From: Pseudomonadota bacterium
GTDB lineage: Bacteria > Myxococcota_A > UBA9160 > JADFDR01
Assembly: GCA_003353845.1 (NCBI GenBank)
Contig: PIVT01000008.1
Location: 26,924 to 90,923, forward strand
Direction: 5' to 3'
DNA length: 64,000 nt
Below the pieces are notes generated by a model, which saw only the letters and a list, made by a program, of their open reading frames with translations, did no database searches and was not told where the DNA came from. Within the stretch, counting starts at the first letter, position 1. Each line of letters starts with the position of its first letter. This document shows positions 1 through 8,786 of this stretch, in pieces. Position numbers and translations under genes: made by a program.

Positions 1-110
1 TGGTTCACCTCATGGGCGTAGGAGGGATGAGAAAGTGCAGTCTCCACCAGTGTCGAATCGGAAAATTCATGACCCAGTACTGCTTCGATATCAGAAAAAG
101 GAGTTGTCAT
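1..110 (-). CDS. rnc: Ribonuclease III, N-terminal fragment cut by window edge
   Basis: The minus strand from the ATG at 110 encodes 36 residues without a stop up to the window edge. They read as the usual start of RNase III, with the stretch LGHEFSDSTLVETALSHPSY close to the family's N-terminal helix motif. RNase III cleaves double-stranded RNA in rRNA and mRNA processing. The ATG follows the mnmA stop codon with no gap, so the two genes are probably co-transcribed. The catalytic signature lies outside the window, so the call rests on the N-terminus only. Confidence 0.8.
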   Translation of the reverse strand, partial: MTTPFSDIEAVLGHEFSDSTLVETALSHPSYAHEVN

Positions 111-1166
111 CTAAGCAATCCACCCACCACCGAGCACTTTGTCTCCGTCATAAAAAACAGCGGCCTGACCCGGCGTAACCGAACGCACAGGCGAATCAAA
201 ATACACCCGCACTTGATCGTCAGCCATGATCTGAAGCTCCGCTTCGGCGCCCGCGTGTCCATGGCGCACGCGCACTTGCGCCCTAATCAAACCCTCGGGA
301 GGTTTACCGGCAATCCAATTGACTCGGCGCACCTGCGCTTCTTTAGAATCCAGTTCATGCGCATCTCCGACCACCACCCGGTTATTCTCGACATCCAGGT
401 CCGTCACATAGAGCCGCTCGGGAGAGGCGATCCCAAGACCCTTTCTTTGCCCCACTGTAAATTGATGCAGGCCACGGTGCTCACCCAACACCTCCCCAGC
501 AGAATTCACAATATCTCCTCGGCCCGGCAATTCATCGGGGAAATAACGCTCCACAATCTGGACGTAATGACCTTCGGGCACAAAGCAAATCTCTTGACTC
601 TCGGGTTTATCCGCAGTGGTCAGGCCTGATTTTCGCGCGTGTTCTCTCACCTCAGCCTTGGTCATCTCGCCTAAAGGAAAGGAGATTCGCCGAAGCTGTT
701 CCTGGCCCAACTCAAAAAGAAAATAGCTTTGATCCTTCTTCTCGTACTGCCCTCGATACAACTCCAACAAACCACTCTCTTCATTCTGGCGAATTTGTGC
801 GAAATGCCCGGTGACGATGCTATCGGCGCCCAAGGCCTCGGCTCGTTCCAGCAGGTAACGAAACTTGAAGCGCGAATTACAACCCACACAAGGAATGGGT
901 GTCTCTCCACGCAGATAGGATGCGGCGAAAGGACGAATCACCTCCTCTTCAAACTCATCCTTGTAATTGGCTACGTAAAACCGAATACCCAATCGCTCGG
1001 CGACGCGGCGGGCGTCTTCGGTATCATCCAAAGAGCAACAGCGTGAAGCCCCCTTGACCAAGGACATGGTGATGCCCACCACCTCGTGACCCGCATCAAC
1101 CATCATGGCTGCGGCCACCGAGGAATCGACACCTCCCGACATCGCAACGATCACACGGCTACCCAT
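111..1166 (-). CDS. mnmA: tRNA-specific 2-thiouridylase MnmA
   Basis: MnmA thiolates U34 in the tRNAs for Lys, Glu and Gln, using ATP and sulfur relayed from a cysteine desulfurase. The PP-loop SGGVDSS follows closely after the start. The two active cysteines are seen in PCVGCNSRFKF and QEICF, and the C-terminal part has the TVGQRKGLG motif. I chose the ATG at 1166 (351 aa), which puts the PP-loop near the N-terminus; an upstream in-frame start at 1211 would add 15 residues with no family match. The start overlaps the end of the cysteine desulfurase gene by 8 bases. This coupling fits a dedicated sulfur donor, as with YrvO-MnmA in Bacillus (known for that pair, inferred here). Confidence 0.95.
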   Translation of the reverse strand: MGSRVIVAMSGGVDSSVAAAMMVDAGHEVVGITMSLVKGASRCCSLDDTEDARRVAERLGIRFYVANYKDEFEEEVIRPFAASYLRGETPIPCVGCNSRFKFRYLLERAEALGADSIVTGHFAQIRQNEESGLLELYRGQYEKKDQSYFLFELGQEQLRRISFPLGEMTKAEVREHARKSGLTTADKPESQEICFVPEGHYVQIVERYFPDELPGRGDIVNSAGEVLGEHRGLHQFTVGQRKGLGIASPERLYVTDLDVENNRVVVGDAHELDSKEAQVRRVNWIAGKPPEGLIRAQVRVRHGHAGAEAELQIMADDQVRVYFDSPVRSVTPGQAAVFYDGDKVLGGGWIA

Positions 1167-2367
1167 GGCTGCCCGTCCCGTTTCTGCTTGAGGCCCGCAC
1201 CCTGGAAACAATCTGGGGCAAGAGTTCGCCCAATCGTCGAATTTGATCCTGCGTCACTCCCTCACCCAGACTGAAGCGCACTGCCGATCGAGCCTCCGCC
1301 GGGCTCCGTCCCATGGCCGTCAACACATGAGAAGGATCCAGAGAACCCGAAGAACAAGCCGCACCACTGGAAACGCAGACGCCCTCCAAATCCAAGGCTT
1401 CGACGAGCACCCTTCCATCCAGCTCAGCGAAACCGACATTGAGGGTGTTGCACAAACCGGTCGATAGGTTCGAATTCAGAGACACCGTCGGGTCCGCGGC
1501 TCGAATCAGCTCCCAGAGCAGATCACGCAGCGCGCCCCACTCTTGAAGGCGTTGCACGCGGCGCTCCTTGGTTATGCGACAGGCCATCCCCATGCCCAGA
1601 ATGCCCGTCACATTTTCGGTACCCGCGCGCAATCCACGCTCTTGTGGCCCTCCTCGAATCAAGGGCGTGAGAGATCGTCCCTCTTTTACAATCAAGGCAC
1701 CCACGCCCTTGGGTCCACCCAATTTATGCGCCGACAGTGACAGGGAATCCACGCCCAGCCGCGAGAAATCGATCTCTTGCGTCGCCAATGCTTGAACCGC
1801 ATCCACATGAATCCAGGGAGGCTCACTGGCTGATGTCGGGGTCACAGCTTGGGTCGCGGCCTGTGCCAAACCCGCAATGGGATGAACCACACCGGTTTCG
1901 TTGTTGGCCCACAAGAAACAACACAAGGCGGTCTCGGGTCGCAAGCTGGCGAGAACCTCCGACCCAGACAAACATCCTTGAGCATCGACAGACAGCAAGC
2001 TGATTTGCAAACCTTCTTTTTCCAACTGAAGCACGGGATCCATGACGGATGCGTGATCCGCAGACCCGATGCTGACATGCCTTCTCTCCAAGCCGGCGAC
2101 CGCTCCCATTTTTGTCGGGAAGGCAGAATGAATCACCGTGGCATTGGATTCGGTTGCGCCAGAAGTAAAGAGGACTTCAGACGGTTGTGCGCCCAGGAAA
2201 TCGGCCACCTGACCTCGTGCCACTTCCAGTGCGGCTCGAGCTCTTGCCCCGGCCTGATGCGGACTCGACGGATTCCCCCCCAATTCGCGCAGGGCTTCTG
2301 CCATGCAGCTCGCCACTTCAGGCAAGACCGGACTGGTCGCATTATGATCGAGGTAGATTTCACTCAC
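1159..2367 (-). CDS. Cysteine desulfurase, IscS/NifS family
   Basis: A PLP enzyme that takes sulfur from cysteine to give alanine and an enzyme persulfide. The N-terminus YLDHNATSPV, the PLP-lysine motif SAHKLGGPKG and the catalytic cysteine loop SSGAACSSG are all present; 402 aa is the normal family length. It starts with GTG and overlaps the upstream membrane-protein gene by 8 bases; its own end overlaps mnmA by 8 bases. No iscU, iscA or iscR lies nearby, so tRNA thiolation is a better guess for its main role than general Fe-S assembly. The exact subfamily (IscS, NifS or YrvO-like) cannot be settled by eye. Confidence 0.93.
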   Translation of the reverse strand: MSEIYLDHNATSPVLPEVASCMAEALRELGGNPSSPHQAGARARAALEVARGQVADFLGAQPSEVLFTSGATESNATVIHSAFPTKMGAVAGLERRHVSIGSADHASVMDPVLQLEKEGLQISLLSVDAQGCLSGSEVLASLRPETALCCFLWANNETGVVHPIAGLAQAATQAVTPTSASEPPWIHVDAVQALATQEIDFSRLGVDSLSLSAHKLGGPKGVGALIVKEGRSLTPLIRGGPQERGLRAGTENVTGILGMGMACRITKERRVQRLQEWGALRDLLWELIRAADPTVSLNSNLSTGLCNTLNVGFAELDGRVLVEALDLEGVCVSSGAACSSGSLDPSHVLTAMGRSPAEARSAVRFSLGEGVTQDQIRRLGELLPQIVSRVRASSRNGTGSHG

Positions 2368-3673
2368 TCAGCTGAGGATCCCCAGGAGCTGAGGGATCCA
2401 TCTCCATGTTTAACAAGTCGAGGACGGATAAATTCCCAGCGGCGTCCTCCTCGGCGCGCTCAATCCGATAACAGAACTGCTCTAAAGCGTTCTGGGAGGC
2501 CGCACCCCTCTTTTTCTTCGAGCGACGAATATCCTTCCCTAAACGCCACACCTCCAAGGCGTAGATTTGATCTGCCGGGCGAGCCAATTGATAACTTCCT
2601 GCCCCCGCGCCCTCGCGCGTAGAGACAAATCCCGCTTCCTCCAGCCAGTCCAAACGGCTGCGCACGTCATCCATGGCAGCGTTTAACCCCCGGGCCAACT
2701 CGGGAATGGAAAGCGCGGCACCTCCTTCACGAAAGGCTCTCGCAATCGTAAGTATCACATCCAACCCCAAGGTCTCACCGGACTTCCTCGAACGCTCCGC
2801 ATCTTGCACATAGGCCTTTAGACTGCCGAGATGCTGAACCGCATAAGCAAGAGCGGCGCCCAGCAGGACCACTACCCAGCACACGTAAATCCAAACGAAC
2901 AAGAGTGGAAGCGTGGCGAAGCCACCAAAGATGGCACTGTACTTTGCCGTACCGATGTTCAAGCCAATAAAAATCTTTTGCGCAGAAACAAACAACAGAC
3001 CTGAAAAGACTCCTCCGGTGAATGCAGGTAGGAAGCGCACTTTCGTATTGGGGAGCACCAAATACAAGAAAGCGAAGGAGAGACAGACCGTGACAAAAGG
3101 CACGTACTGCAATCCCATCTCATAAGTGCGCTCGAAAAAAGGAACCGTCAGCATTTTCTGTACGAGCGTTTGGCTGTCCAAGGTGGTTCGCAAGGACAAG
3201 CTCATGGCCAATAAACTGGGAGCCACGATCATTACCGTTAAATAATCAGAAAAACGCCGCACCCAAGTGCGCTGCTTCCGAACGCCCCATATTTGATTAA
3301 AGGCTTTTTCTACATTTCCCAAGGCCAAGATGCTCGTGACAAAGGCGACGATGCCACCGATGGTTCCCAGTCCTGAGAAGTCAGCATTCTGAACCAATTC
3401 GACGATCCAATCGATGGTCTCCGGGCTCCCGGCGGCCAGTGGTTCAACCACCATCCGTGCCAGACCTTCGCTTTTTCCAAACACGTTAATCATGGAAATC
3501 CCCAAGGCCAGAATGGGGACGAGGGAAAGAACCGTTACGTAGGTAAGTGCGCCCGCACGCAAGAACACTTGATCACCCACGATGTCGCGATAAAGGTGCA
3601 AACCCACTTGAATTAAGTCGGGCCACTCCAATCCTTGCTGATCATTGGGGAGTTCACTGTCAACCTGATTCAT
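2360..3673 (-). CDS. YihY/BrkB-family inner-membrane protein with C-terminal winged-helix-like domain
   Basis: About 437 aa. The first 290 residues carry the six hydrophobic segments of the YihY/BrkB family (once called RNase BN), including FRAGALTYVTVLSLVPILA and the WGVRKQRTWVRR loop. The rest is soluble and reads as a small winged-helix-like domain (ALSIPELARGLNAAMDDV) found in longer family members. The family function is not established; a role as a transporter has been proposed. The ATG at 3673 has GGAG close upstream; a start at 3688 without a ribosome site is also open. Both overlap the end of the ComEA-like gene, and the 3' end overlaps the desulfurase gene, so the set is probably translationally coupled. 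Confidence 0.88.
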   Translation of the reverse strand: MNQVDSELPNDQQGLEWPDLIQVGLHLYRDIVGDQVFLRAGALTYVTVLSLVPILALGISMINVFGKSEGLARMVVEPLAAGSPETIDWIVELVQNADFSGLGTIGGIVAFVTSILALGNVEKAFNQIWGVRKQRTWVRRFSDYLTVMIVAPSLLAMSLSLRTTLDSQTLVQKMLTVPFFERTYEMGLQYVPFVTVCLSFAFLYLVLPNTKVRFLPAFTGGVFSGLLFVSAQKIFIGLNIGTAKYSAIFGGFATLPLLFVWIYVCWVVVLLGAALAYAVQHLGSLKAYVQDAERSRKSGETLGLDVILTIARAFREGGAALSIPELARGLNAAMDDVRSRLDWLEEAGFVSTREGAGAGSYQLARPADQIYALEVWRLGKDIRRSKKKRGAASQNALEQFCYRIERAEEDAAGNLSVLDLLNMEMDPSAPGDPQLSE

Positions 3674-4109
3674 CCACTCCACCCTCATCGACTATTAGGT
3701 ACGGCCTTAACCGCTTCAAGGTAACTGGCCCGATACCGGAAACATTCCTTAGCTGCTCCACTGTTTGAAAAGGCTGCCTCTCCCGCAAACGCAGAATGGC
3801 ATCCGCACGAGCGGGTCCCAACCCTGGCAAGGCCTCTAACGCGGCCGCATTCACGCGATTCAAATCTAATTTCAACCCGTAGAGCAGGCGCGCCGGTCCA
3901 CGTATTTCTGCATGAGAAGCACCTTCCCGCGGACAACGCACGGCGATGGTCGAACCTGAGACACTCGCCACGGCACTGGGAGTGGGGCAAGCCGCCAAGC
4001 GCTCGGAGCCCTGGCTGGAGCGCTCAAGCCAAGCGTCCGCAACCAAAAGCACAAACATCAGGATGACCAAAGCTAGAGCCGCGCGGGAGGTGGAGCCTCT
4101 ATCGTTCAT
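3660..4109 (-). CDS. ComEA-like helix-hairpin-helix protein
   Basis: 149 aa: one N-terminal membrane segment (ALALVILMFVLLVADAW), a variable linker, then a double helix-hairpin-helix domain with VNAAALEALPGLGPARADAI and VSGIGPVTLKRLRPYL. This is the layout of ComEA, a membrane-anchored double-stranded-DNA-binding protein used in DNA uptake. In non-competent bacteria such proteins are common and their role is unclear. The ATG at 4109 is preceded by GGGAGG at good spacing, which beats the upstream GTG at 4127. No other competence gene lies in the window. Confidence 0.85.
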   Translation of the reverse strand: MNDRGSTSRAALALVILMFVLLVADAWLERSSQGSERLAACPTPSAVASVSGSTIAVRCPREGASHAEIRGPARLLYGLKLDLNRVNAAALEALPGLGPARADAILRLRERQPFQTVEQLRNVSGIGPVTLKRLRPYLIVDEGGVDESG

Positions 4110-4144
4110 AGTTTCCACCTCCCACACAGATCTCTCTTCTCATT

Positions 4145-5386
4145 CTAGCTCTCAGCGACCGGTGCCTCTGCGCCGTCGTCGACAAAGGCCGCGTGAAGGG
4201 AACGCACGGCGAGTTCGGTATACTTTTCTCCGATCACCACCGACACCTTGATTTCACTGGTCGTAATCATTTGAATGTTGATGCCGTCAGCAGCCAACAC
4301 TTCAAACATGCGCGAAGCCACACCTGCGTGGTCCTTCATGCCCAAGCCGACAATAGACACCTTGGTAATGCTTTCATCTCCCTCGACCGCTTTCGCTCCC
4401 ATTTTGCTCGAAACGGATTTAGAAAGCTTCAAAGCCTCCTCGTAATCGTCACGCGGCACGGTAAAGGTGATGTCCGTCGCGCCATCCAGGCCCATGTTTT
4501 GAACAATCATATCCACCACGAAACCGGCCTCGGACAAGGCAGTAAACAATGTGGCAGCGACACCGGGATGGTCCTCTACACCGCGAACGCGAATCTTCGC
4601 CTCGTTTCGATTATAGGTGACACCCGAGACAACCAACTTCTCCATAACATCCTCCTCGCGGGTTACCCAAGTTCCTTCCTCATCACTGAAGGAAGATCGA
4701 ACATGCAGGGGAATCCCGTACTTCATGGCAAACTTCACGGACCGCAATTGCAACACCTTGGCACCCAGGCTGGCCAACTCAAGCATCTCCTCAAAGGAGA
4801 TACGGGAAAGCTTCTTGGCCGAAGGAACCATGTTGGGATCCGCGGTAAATACGCCCGCGACATCGGTGTAAATCTCACATACATCTGCTTTCAGAGCGGC
4901 AGCCACTGCGACAGCAGAGGTATCGGACCCGCCTCTTCCCAGAGTGGTGATATTGCCCTCGTCATCAACGCCCTGAAATCCGGCGATGACGGCAATTGCC
5001 CCGTCATCGAGAGTCTTGTGAATCCGATCCGCATCGATGCTCTTAATACGTGCCTTGGTATGGGCCTTATCCGTGAGAAAACCCATTTGCGCACCATTAA
5101 AGGAACTGGCCTTTGCGCCCATGCCTTGAATCGCCATGGACAGCAACGCGATGGTTTTTTGTTCGCCGGTACTTACCAAGGCATCGTATTCGCGCGGCGG
5201 TGGAGTTTCCCCACCAAGTTCACGCGCCAACTCGACAAGCTTATTGGTCTCACCCGACATCGCCGAGACAACGACGGCCACCTTGTTTCCGGCACGCTGA
5301 GTTGCAACGACACGCTCCGCCACGGCGCGGATTCGCTCGGCGTTTCCGACGCTCGTGCCACCATATTTTTGGACGATCAGTCCCAT
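4145..5386 (-). CDS. lysC: Aspartate kinase
   Basis: The first enzyme of the lysine, threonine, methionine and diaminopimelate pathway, phosphorylating aspartate. The N-terminal nucleotide-binding motif VQKYGGTSVGN, the later GRGGSDTSAVA and the DVAGVFTADP stretch are intact, followed by two ACT domains (around 265-330 and 345-400) that normally bind the feedback inhibitor. At 413 aa it is a monofunctional class enzyme, not fused to homoserine dehydrogenase. It lies downstream of tsaE, as in many deltaproteobacterial genomes, with a 91-base gap. A long open frame on the opposite strand here is a composition artefact. Confidence 0.96.
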   Translation of the reverse strand: MGLIVQKYGGTSVGNAERIRAVAERVVATQRAGNKVAVVVSAMSGETNKLVELARELGGETPPPREYDALVSTGEQKTIALLSMAIQGMGAKASSFNGAQMGFLTDKAHTKARIKSIDADRIHKTLDDGAIAVIAGFQGVDDEGNITTLGRGGSDTSAVAVAAALKADVCEIYTDVAGVFTADPNMVPSAKKLSRISFEEMLELASLGAKVLQLRSVKFAMKYGIPLHVRSSFSDEEGTWVTREEDVMEKLVVSGVTYNRNEAKIRVRGVEDHPGVAATLFTALSEAGFVVDMIVQNMGLDGATDITFTVPRDDYEEALKLSKSVSSKMGAKAVEGDESITKVSIVGLGMKDHAGVASRMFEVLAADGINIQMITTSEIKVSVVIGEKYTELAVRSLHAAFVDDGAEAPVAES

Positions 5387-5477
5387 TCTGCCTTACTCCT
5401 CACGATTCACAGCAACTTCTTTCAAATCACCATTTACAAACGCGCCATCACAAAAACGCCTACGACTCCTTTGCGCT

Positions 5478-6029
5478 TCAATCTGCAGTGCCCGAGAGCG
5501 CTTCCCGCCAAACCGCTAATACGCCTTCCGCATTCTCGCCCTCAGCTCTCGCCTCGAAGCAGCGGACTTCCAATCCCTGCGCTTCTCCAGGACGATCCAG
5601 TTGGATATGGAGTTGCGAACTCGGAAACACGCCGGGAAAGCGGTTGGCCCATTCGACCACCAGAATTCTTTCCGGCCCCAGGTAATCTTCAAACCCTGAG
5701 GCCCAAAGCCTTTCCTCGTGCTCCACGCGGTACAAATCCGCATGCACCAAACAGCGCCCCTCGCTCTCTCCATCCGCTGCCAAGCGATACTCATTGGCAA
5801 TCACGAAGGTGGGACTCGCGACCTGTTCGACATCCAACCCCAGACCACGGGCCAACCCTCGCACAAAGGCCGTCTTCCCGGAGCCCAGAGGTCCGTCCAG
5901 ACACACTAACAGCCCGGCAGGCCCGATGGACTTCGCCAAGGCCGCCGCAGCGCTTTCCGTCTCTTCAACGCCCTTGGACGTAAAAGAAAGGGACCTATTG
6001 GATACCGATTCCGACAAGGCTACGCCCAC
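5478..6029 (-). CDS. tsaE: tRNA threonylcarbamoyladenosine biosynthesis ATPase TsaE
   Basis: TsaE is the ATPase partner of TsaB-TsaD in making t6A at position 37 of ANN-decoding tRNAs. The P-loop DGPLGSGKTAFVRGLARGLG, the switch-like SPTFVIANEY and the HADLYR motif are all present; the WA motif of the family appears as VVEWANRFPG. The GTG start at 6029 has AGGA six bases upstream; 183 aa is slightly longer than average because of an extra 20-residue N-terminus. It is preceded by a 233-base gap holding phased 11-bp repeats, which may control it together with lysC. Confidence 0.93.
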   Translation of the reverse strand: MGVALSESVSNRSLSFTSKGVEETESAAAALAKSIGPAGLLVCLDGPLGSGKTAFVRGLARGLGLDVEQVASPTFVIANEYRLAADGESEGRCLVHADLYRVEHEERLWASGFEDYLGPERILVVEWANRFPGVFPSSQLHIQLDRPGEAQGLEVRCFEARAEGENAEGVLAVWREALSGTAD

Positions 6030-6144
6030 TGATTATCCTATTTTTCGTTTTAAAATCAGCTGATTGACTCTGCGCGCCCCTCCCGCATCGCTTTCGGGGG
6101 TTCGCGGCGCTCGAACTATACCCGAGAGCCCAGGCGGGGTCAGG

Positions 6145-6188
6145 TCTCAGAACTCTCTCAGAGCTATCTCAGAAGCGACTCAGAACCC
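6145..6188. repeat. Four tandem 11-bp direct repeats, possible regulator binding site
   Basis: In the 233-base gap between nnr and tsaE the plus strand reads tctcagaactc, tctcagagcta, tctcagaagcg, actcagaaccc, four contiguous 11-base units sharing (T/A)CTCAGA. The period is close to one helical turn, the geometry used by PhoB/OmpR-type regulators that bind direct repeats side by side. The array sits about 115-160 bases upstream of the tsaE start. The sequence does not match the Pho box. Function is inference; the repeats themselves are plainly seen. Confidence 0.6.
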
Positions 6189-6262
6189 AAGCCTCGCCCG
6201 AATTTTGCACAGGCAGGGGACAGGAAAAGACAAGGGGCGCTCAGGTCGGGCAAATCACGAAT

Positions 6263-7969
6263 TCAGGCTTCGGGGAAACTCATCACGAATCCGGGATCGA
6301 GATCGGGCGCCGAGGCTGCCTCTCGCAACTCTTTCATGCAAGGCGGGATGGCCTGAGAAAGTTCTTCGGCCAACAAACCCGCCGAGCCCGAACGACTGGA
6401 AATCCGGTCTGCTGCAAATCCGTGCACGTAAGCTGCCAAGGCCGCTGCGTCAAAGGCCTCCAACCCCTGTGCCAGGAAACTGGCGACCAGACCTGTCAAC
6501 ACATCACCCGTTCCGCCAGTGGCCAGGGACACATCACCCGTTGGATTAATGACCACGTGCCCATGGGCATCCGCAATCACGCTGCCCGGCCCCTTCAGCA
6601 AGACCACACAGCCCGCACGCAAAGCCAGTTCTCTGGCCGCTGCAACACGGTCTTGGTTGATTTCCCGGTTCGTCCAATCCAACAAACGCGAGGCCTCACC
6701 GGGGTGTGGCGTCAGCACACTCTGCGCAGAGCGCTCTCGCAGCACACGCAAAGGATCACTCTGTTCCACACCTTCCGGGCCAAAGCCCACCAAGGCATTC
6801 AATCCATCCGCATCCAAAACCACAGGGATTTCAATTTGCGGCAAGAGCCTTCGTATCAATTCTTGCGTTTCGGCCTCTTGTCCGATTCCCGGGCCCAAGG
6901 CAACGCACTGTTTCCCCTGCGCTACTTCCAGGACGGCTTTCTCCGCCTCCAATGCCAGACCGTGCCGTGCGGTCTCGGCCAGGGAGGTGGTCATGGCTTC
7001 GGTGCACTTGGTTTCTAAAATGGGCTGCAGGGTATGCGGCACGGCGACCGTAATGAGCCCCGCCCCACCCCGTCCGGCCCCCCAAGCAGCCAAGGCTGCT
7101 GCTCCTGTCTTGCCCGAGGAACCCGCAACCACCAACACGTGCCCGAAGCTTCCCTTGTGATTGGACGGGCTGCGCTCGGGCAAAACCTGTCCCACACCTC
7201 GTTTTCTCAAGAGCCTGGCAGAGGAAACGGTTTCGGGGGTTTCCTCGGCAATGCCAATGCGAGCGACACGTATTTTTCCTGACAAGGAACGACCGGGCTC
7301 AAGACAAAGGCCCAGTTTTGGCGAGCCCAAGGTAAGTGTGCGTGTCGCACGCACCGTCTCACCAAGGCAAATTCCACGATCCGCGTGCAAACCCGAAGGC
7401 AGGTCTACCGCAATCACGCAGATATCTTCCGCCACGTCATTCAAGATCCGAATCAAGGGGGCGACGTTTCCAGTGACTTCCCGATCTAAACCCGTTCCAA
7501 AAATCGCATCAATAATGACATCCGAAGCGCTCAGCAGCGACAACAACTCGGCGCCCTGTTCCCCGTCTTCCGACAAGGATGCCGGTACCACGAAAGGATC
7601 GAGTCCTAGATGGAGGGCTCGCTTGAAATTCGCCGCAGCATCACCCTTCAAATCAGTCGTGGGTTTGGTTGAAAGGATGCGGACCGAATACCCGGCCATG
7701 TGCAGATGTCGCGCTGCCACATAGCCATCGCCACCGTTGTTCCCCGCTCCGCAGAGAACGCTGACCCGACCCTCGCGGCCGAGGCCTGCGTCGTTCAACA
7801 CCTCGATCGCTTCTTCCGCCACTGCGCGGCCTGCCGATTCCATCAACAAGCCACCCGGCACATCGAGGGTTTCGATGGTATAGCCATCCAGGGAACGCAT
7901 CTCTTGCGCGCTCACAAGATTCCAAGCATCTGATTGAAAACTTAGGGGGAGCTGATTTTTTTGTTTCAC
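6263..7969 (-). CDS. nnr: Bifunctional NAD(P)H-hydrate epimerase / ADP-dependent dehydratase
   Basis: Repairs damaged (hydrated) NADH and NADPH. The N-terminal YjeF_N epimerase domain shows GAGNNGGDGYVAARHL and DLPSGLHADRG; the C-terminal ribokinase-like dehydratase domain shows NHKGSFGHVLVVAGS, LTPHPGEASRLL and the catalytic TGGTGDVLTG. I set the start at the GTG at 7969 (568 aa) because GGAGGT lies seven bases before it; an open frame continues to 8065 but the extra residues fit no family. The gene follows pdxJ and precedes tsaE, the usual order in this neighbourhood, but an acpS gene often found here is absent. Confidence 0.94.
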   Translation of the reverse strand: MKQKNQLPLSFQSDAWNLVSAQEMRSLDGYTIETLDVPGGLLMESAGRAVAEEAIEVLNDAGLGREGRVSVLCGAGNNGGDGYVAARHLHMAGYSVRILSTKPTTDLKGDAAANFKRALHLGLDPFVVPASLSEDGEQGAELLSLLSASDVIIDAIFGTGLDREVTGNVAPLIRILNDVAEDICVIAVDLPSGLHADRGICLGETVRATRTLTLGSPKLGLCLEPGRSLSGKIRVARIGIAEETPETVSSARLLRKRGVGQVLPERSPSNHKGSFGHVLVVAGSSGKTGAAALAAWGAGRGGAGLITVAVPHTLQPILETKCTEAMTTSLAETARHGLALEAEKAVLEVAQGKQCVALGPGIGQEAETQELIRRLLPQIEIPVVLDADGLNALVGFGPEGVEQSDPLRVLRERSAQSVLTPHPGEASRLLDWTNREINQDRVAAARELALRAGCVVLLKGPGSVIADAHGHVVINPTGDVSLATGGTGDVLTGLVASFLAQGLEAFDAAALAAYVHGFAADRISSRSGSAGLLAEELSQAIPPCMKELREAASAPDLDPGFVMSFPEA

Positions 7970-8024
7970 GGGCCAACCTCCCACATCACATCGACCAAGT
8001 GCGAACCAGGTAACCAGGGTCGAA

Positions 8025-8732
8025 TCAGGAAACCAGGGAGCGGAAATCTCGAATCGCGCGGTCAATCCCCACTAAAAGGGAACGCGTTAAGATGCTGCGT
8101 CCAATGGTAACCTGTATGGCCATTGGAACAGCATTAATAATGGAGTCCACATTCCGGAAGTCCAAGCCCCCACCAATACTGACGTCAAAGCGCAGCTTTG
8201 CGGCAAGCATCGAAGCATCGGTTAGCCGCGCAAGTTCAGGCCCACGTTTTTCTTCCGGCAAATCAGCGGCGTAGCGCGTATAGAGTTCGATACTTCGCAA
8301 CCCGACGGAGTGAGCTGCCTTTACGTGGTCGAGTTCAGGCGCGACGATGGCACCCGTCGGAATATCTGCATCGCTCAAGCCCCTCAAAATAGGAGCCACC
8401 TCGGCATCCGCCTTGTGCAAATTCAAGGGCCCGTAAGAGGAGGTGCCGTAGCGATCTTCCTCAATCAACAGCACTCTTCCGGGACGTACCTCCAAGGCCA
8501 ATCTCAACATACTTTGAGAGGGAGGGATGCAAAGCTCAAACAGTGGAACCGATTGCGCCAGGCGCTGCAAATCGGACTCTCGGATTCCCGTCTGGTTCTC
8601 GGAAATACTTAATCGAATACGATCGCCCCCGGCCAGGTCCACGAGGGCCGCGATACCCGCTAAATCGATCTCTTCGCCAACAGCATCTCGCCAGGCAACC
8701 AGGCCGTTCAGGGATACGCAACAACGTGTCAT
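8025..8732 (-). CDS. PdxJ-family protein lacking the known catalytic residues
   Basis: The whole 235 aa aligns by eye with pyridoxine 5'-phosphate synthase PdxJ, a TIM barrel that joins 1-deoxyxylulose 5-phosphate to aminoacetone 3-phosphate to make vitamin B6. The helix of ELARLTDASMLAAKL and the IGRSILTRSLLVGID end are clear. However, the positions of the conserved active-site residues differ: DRRHI is QTGI (47-50), the NIDHV start is SLNGL, GHGL is GGGL (187-190), IGHAI is IGRSI (210-214), and the glutamate of the TEEM motif is missing. The ATG at 8732 has GGAGGG upstream. It sits where true pdxJ sits in related genomes. It may have a changed function; classical PdxJ activity is doubtful. 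Confidence 0.75.
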   Translation of the reverse strand: MTRCCVSLNGLVAWRDAVGEEIDLAGIAALVDLAGGDRIRLSISENQTGIRESDLQRLAQSVPLFELCIPPSQSMLRLALEVRPGRVLLIEEDRYGTSSYGPLNLHKADAEVAPILRGLSDADIPTGAIVAPELDHVKAAHSVGLRSIELYTRYAADLPEEKRGPELARLTDASMLAAKLRFDVSIGGGLDFRNVDSIINAVPMAIQVTIGRSILTRSLLVGIDRAIRDFRSLVS

Positions 8733-8786
8733 ATGAAACCCTCCGTCTTTCGATACCGTATAATCAGGGCTGACCAAAAACCAGTC

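Noticed and set aside
4193..5983. A 596-codon open frame on the plus strand opposite lysC and tsaE
   Set aside because: Its protein has no family pattern and the reverse strand holds two clear genes; such frames arise from codon bias in long genes.
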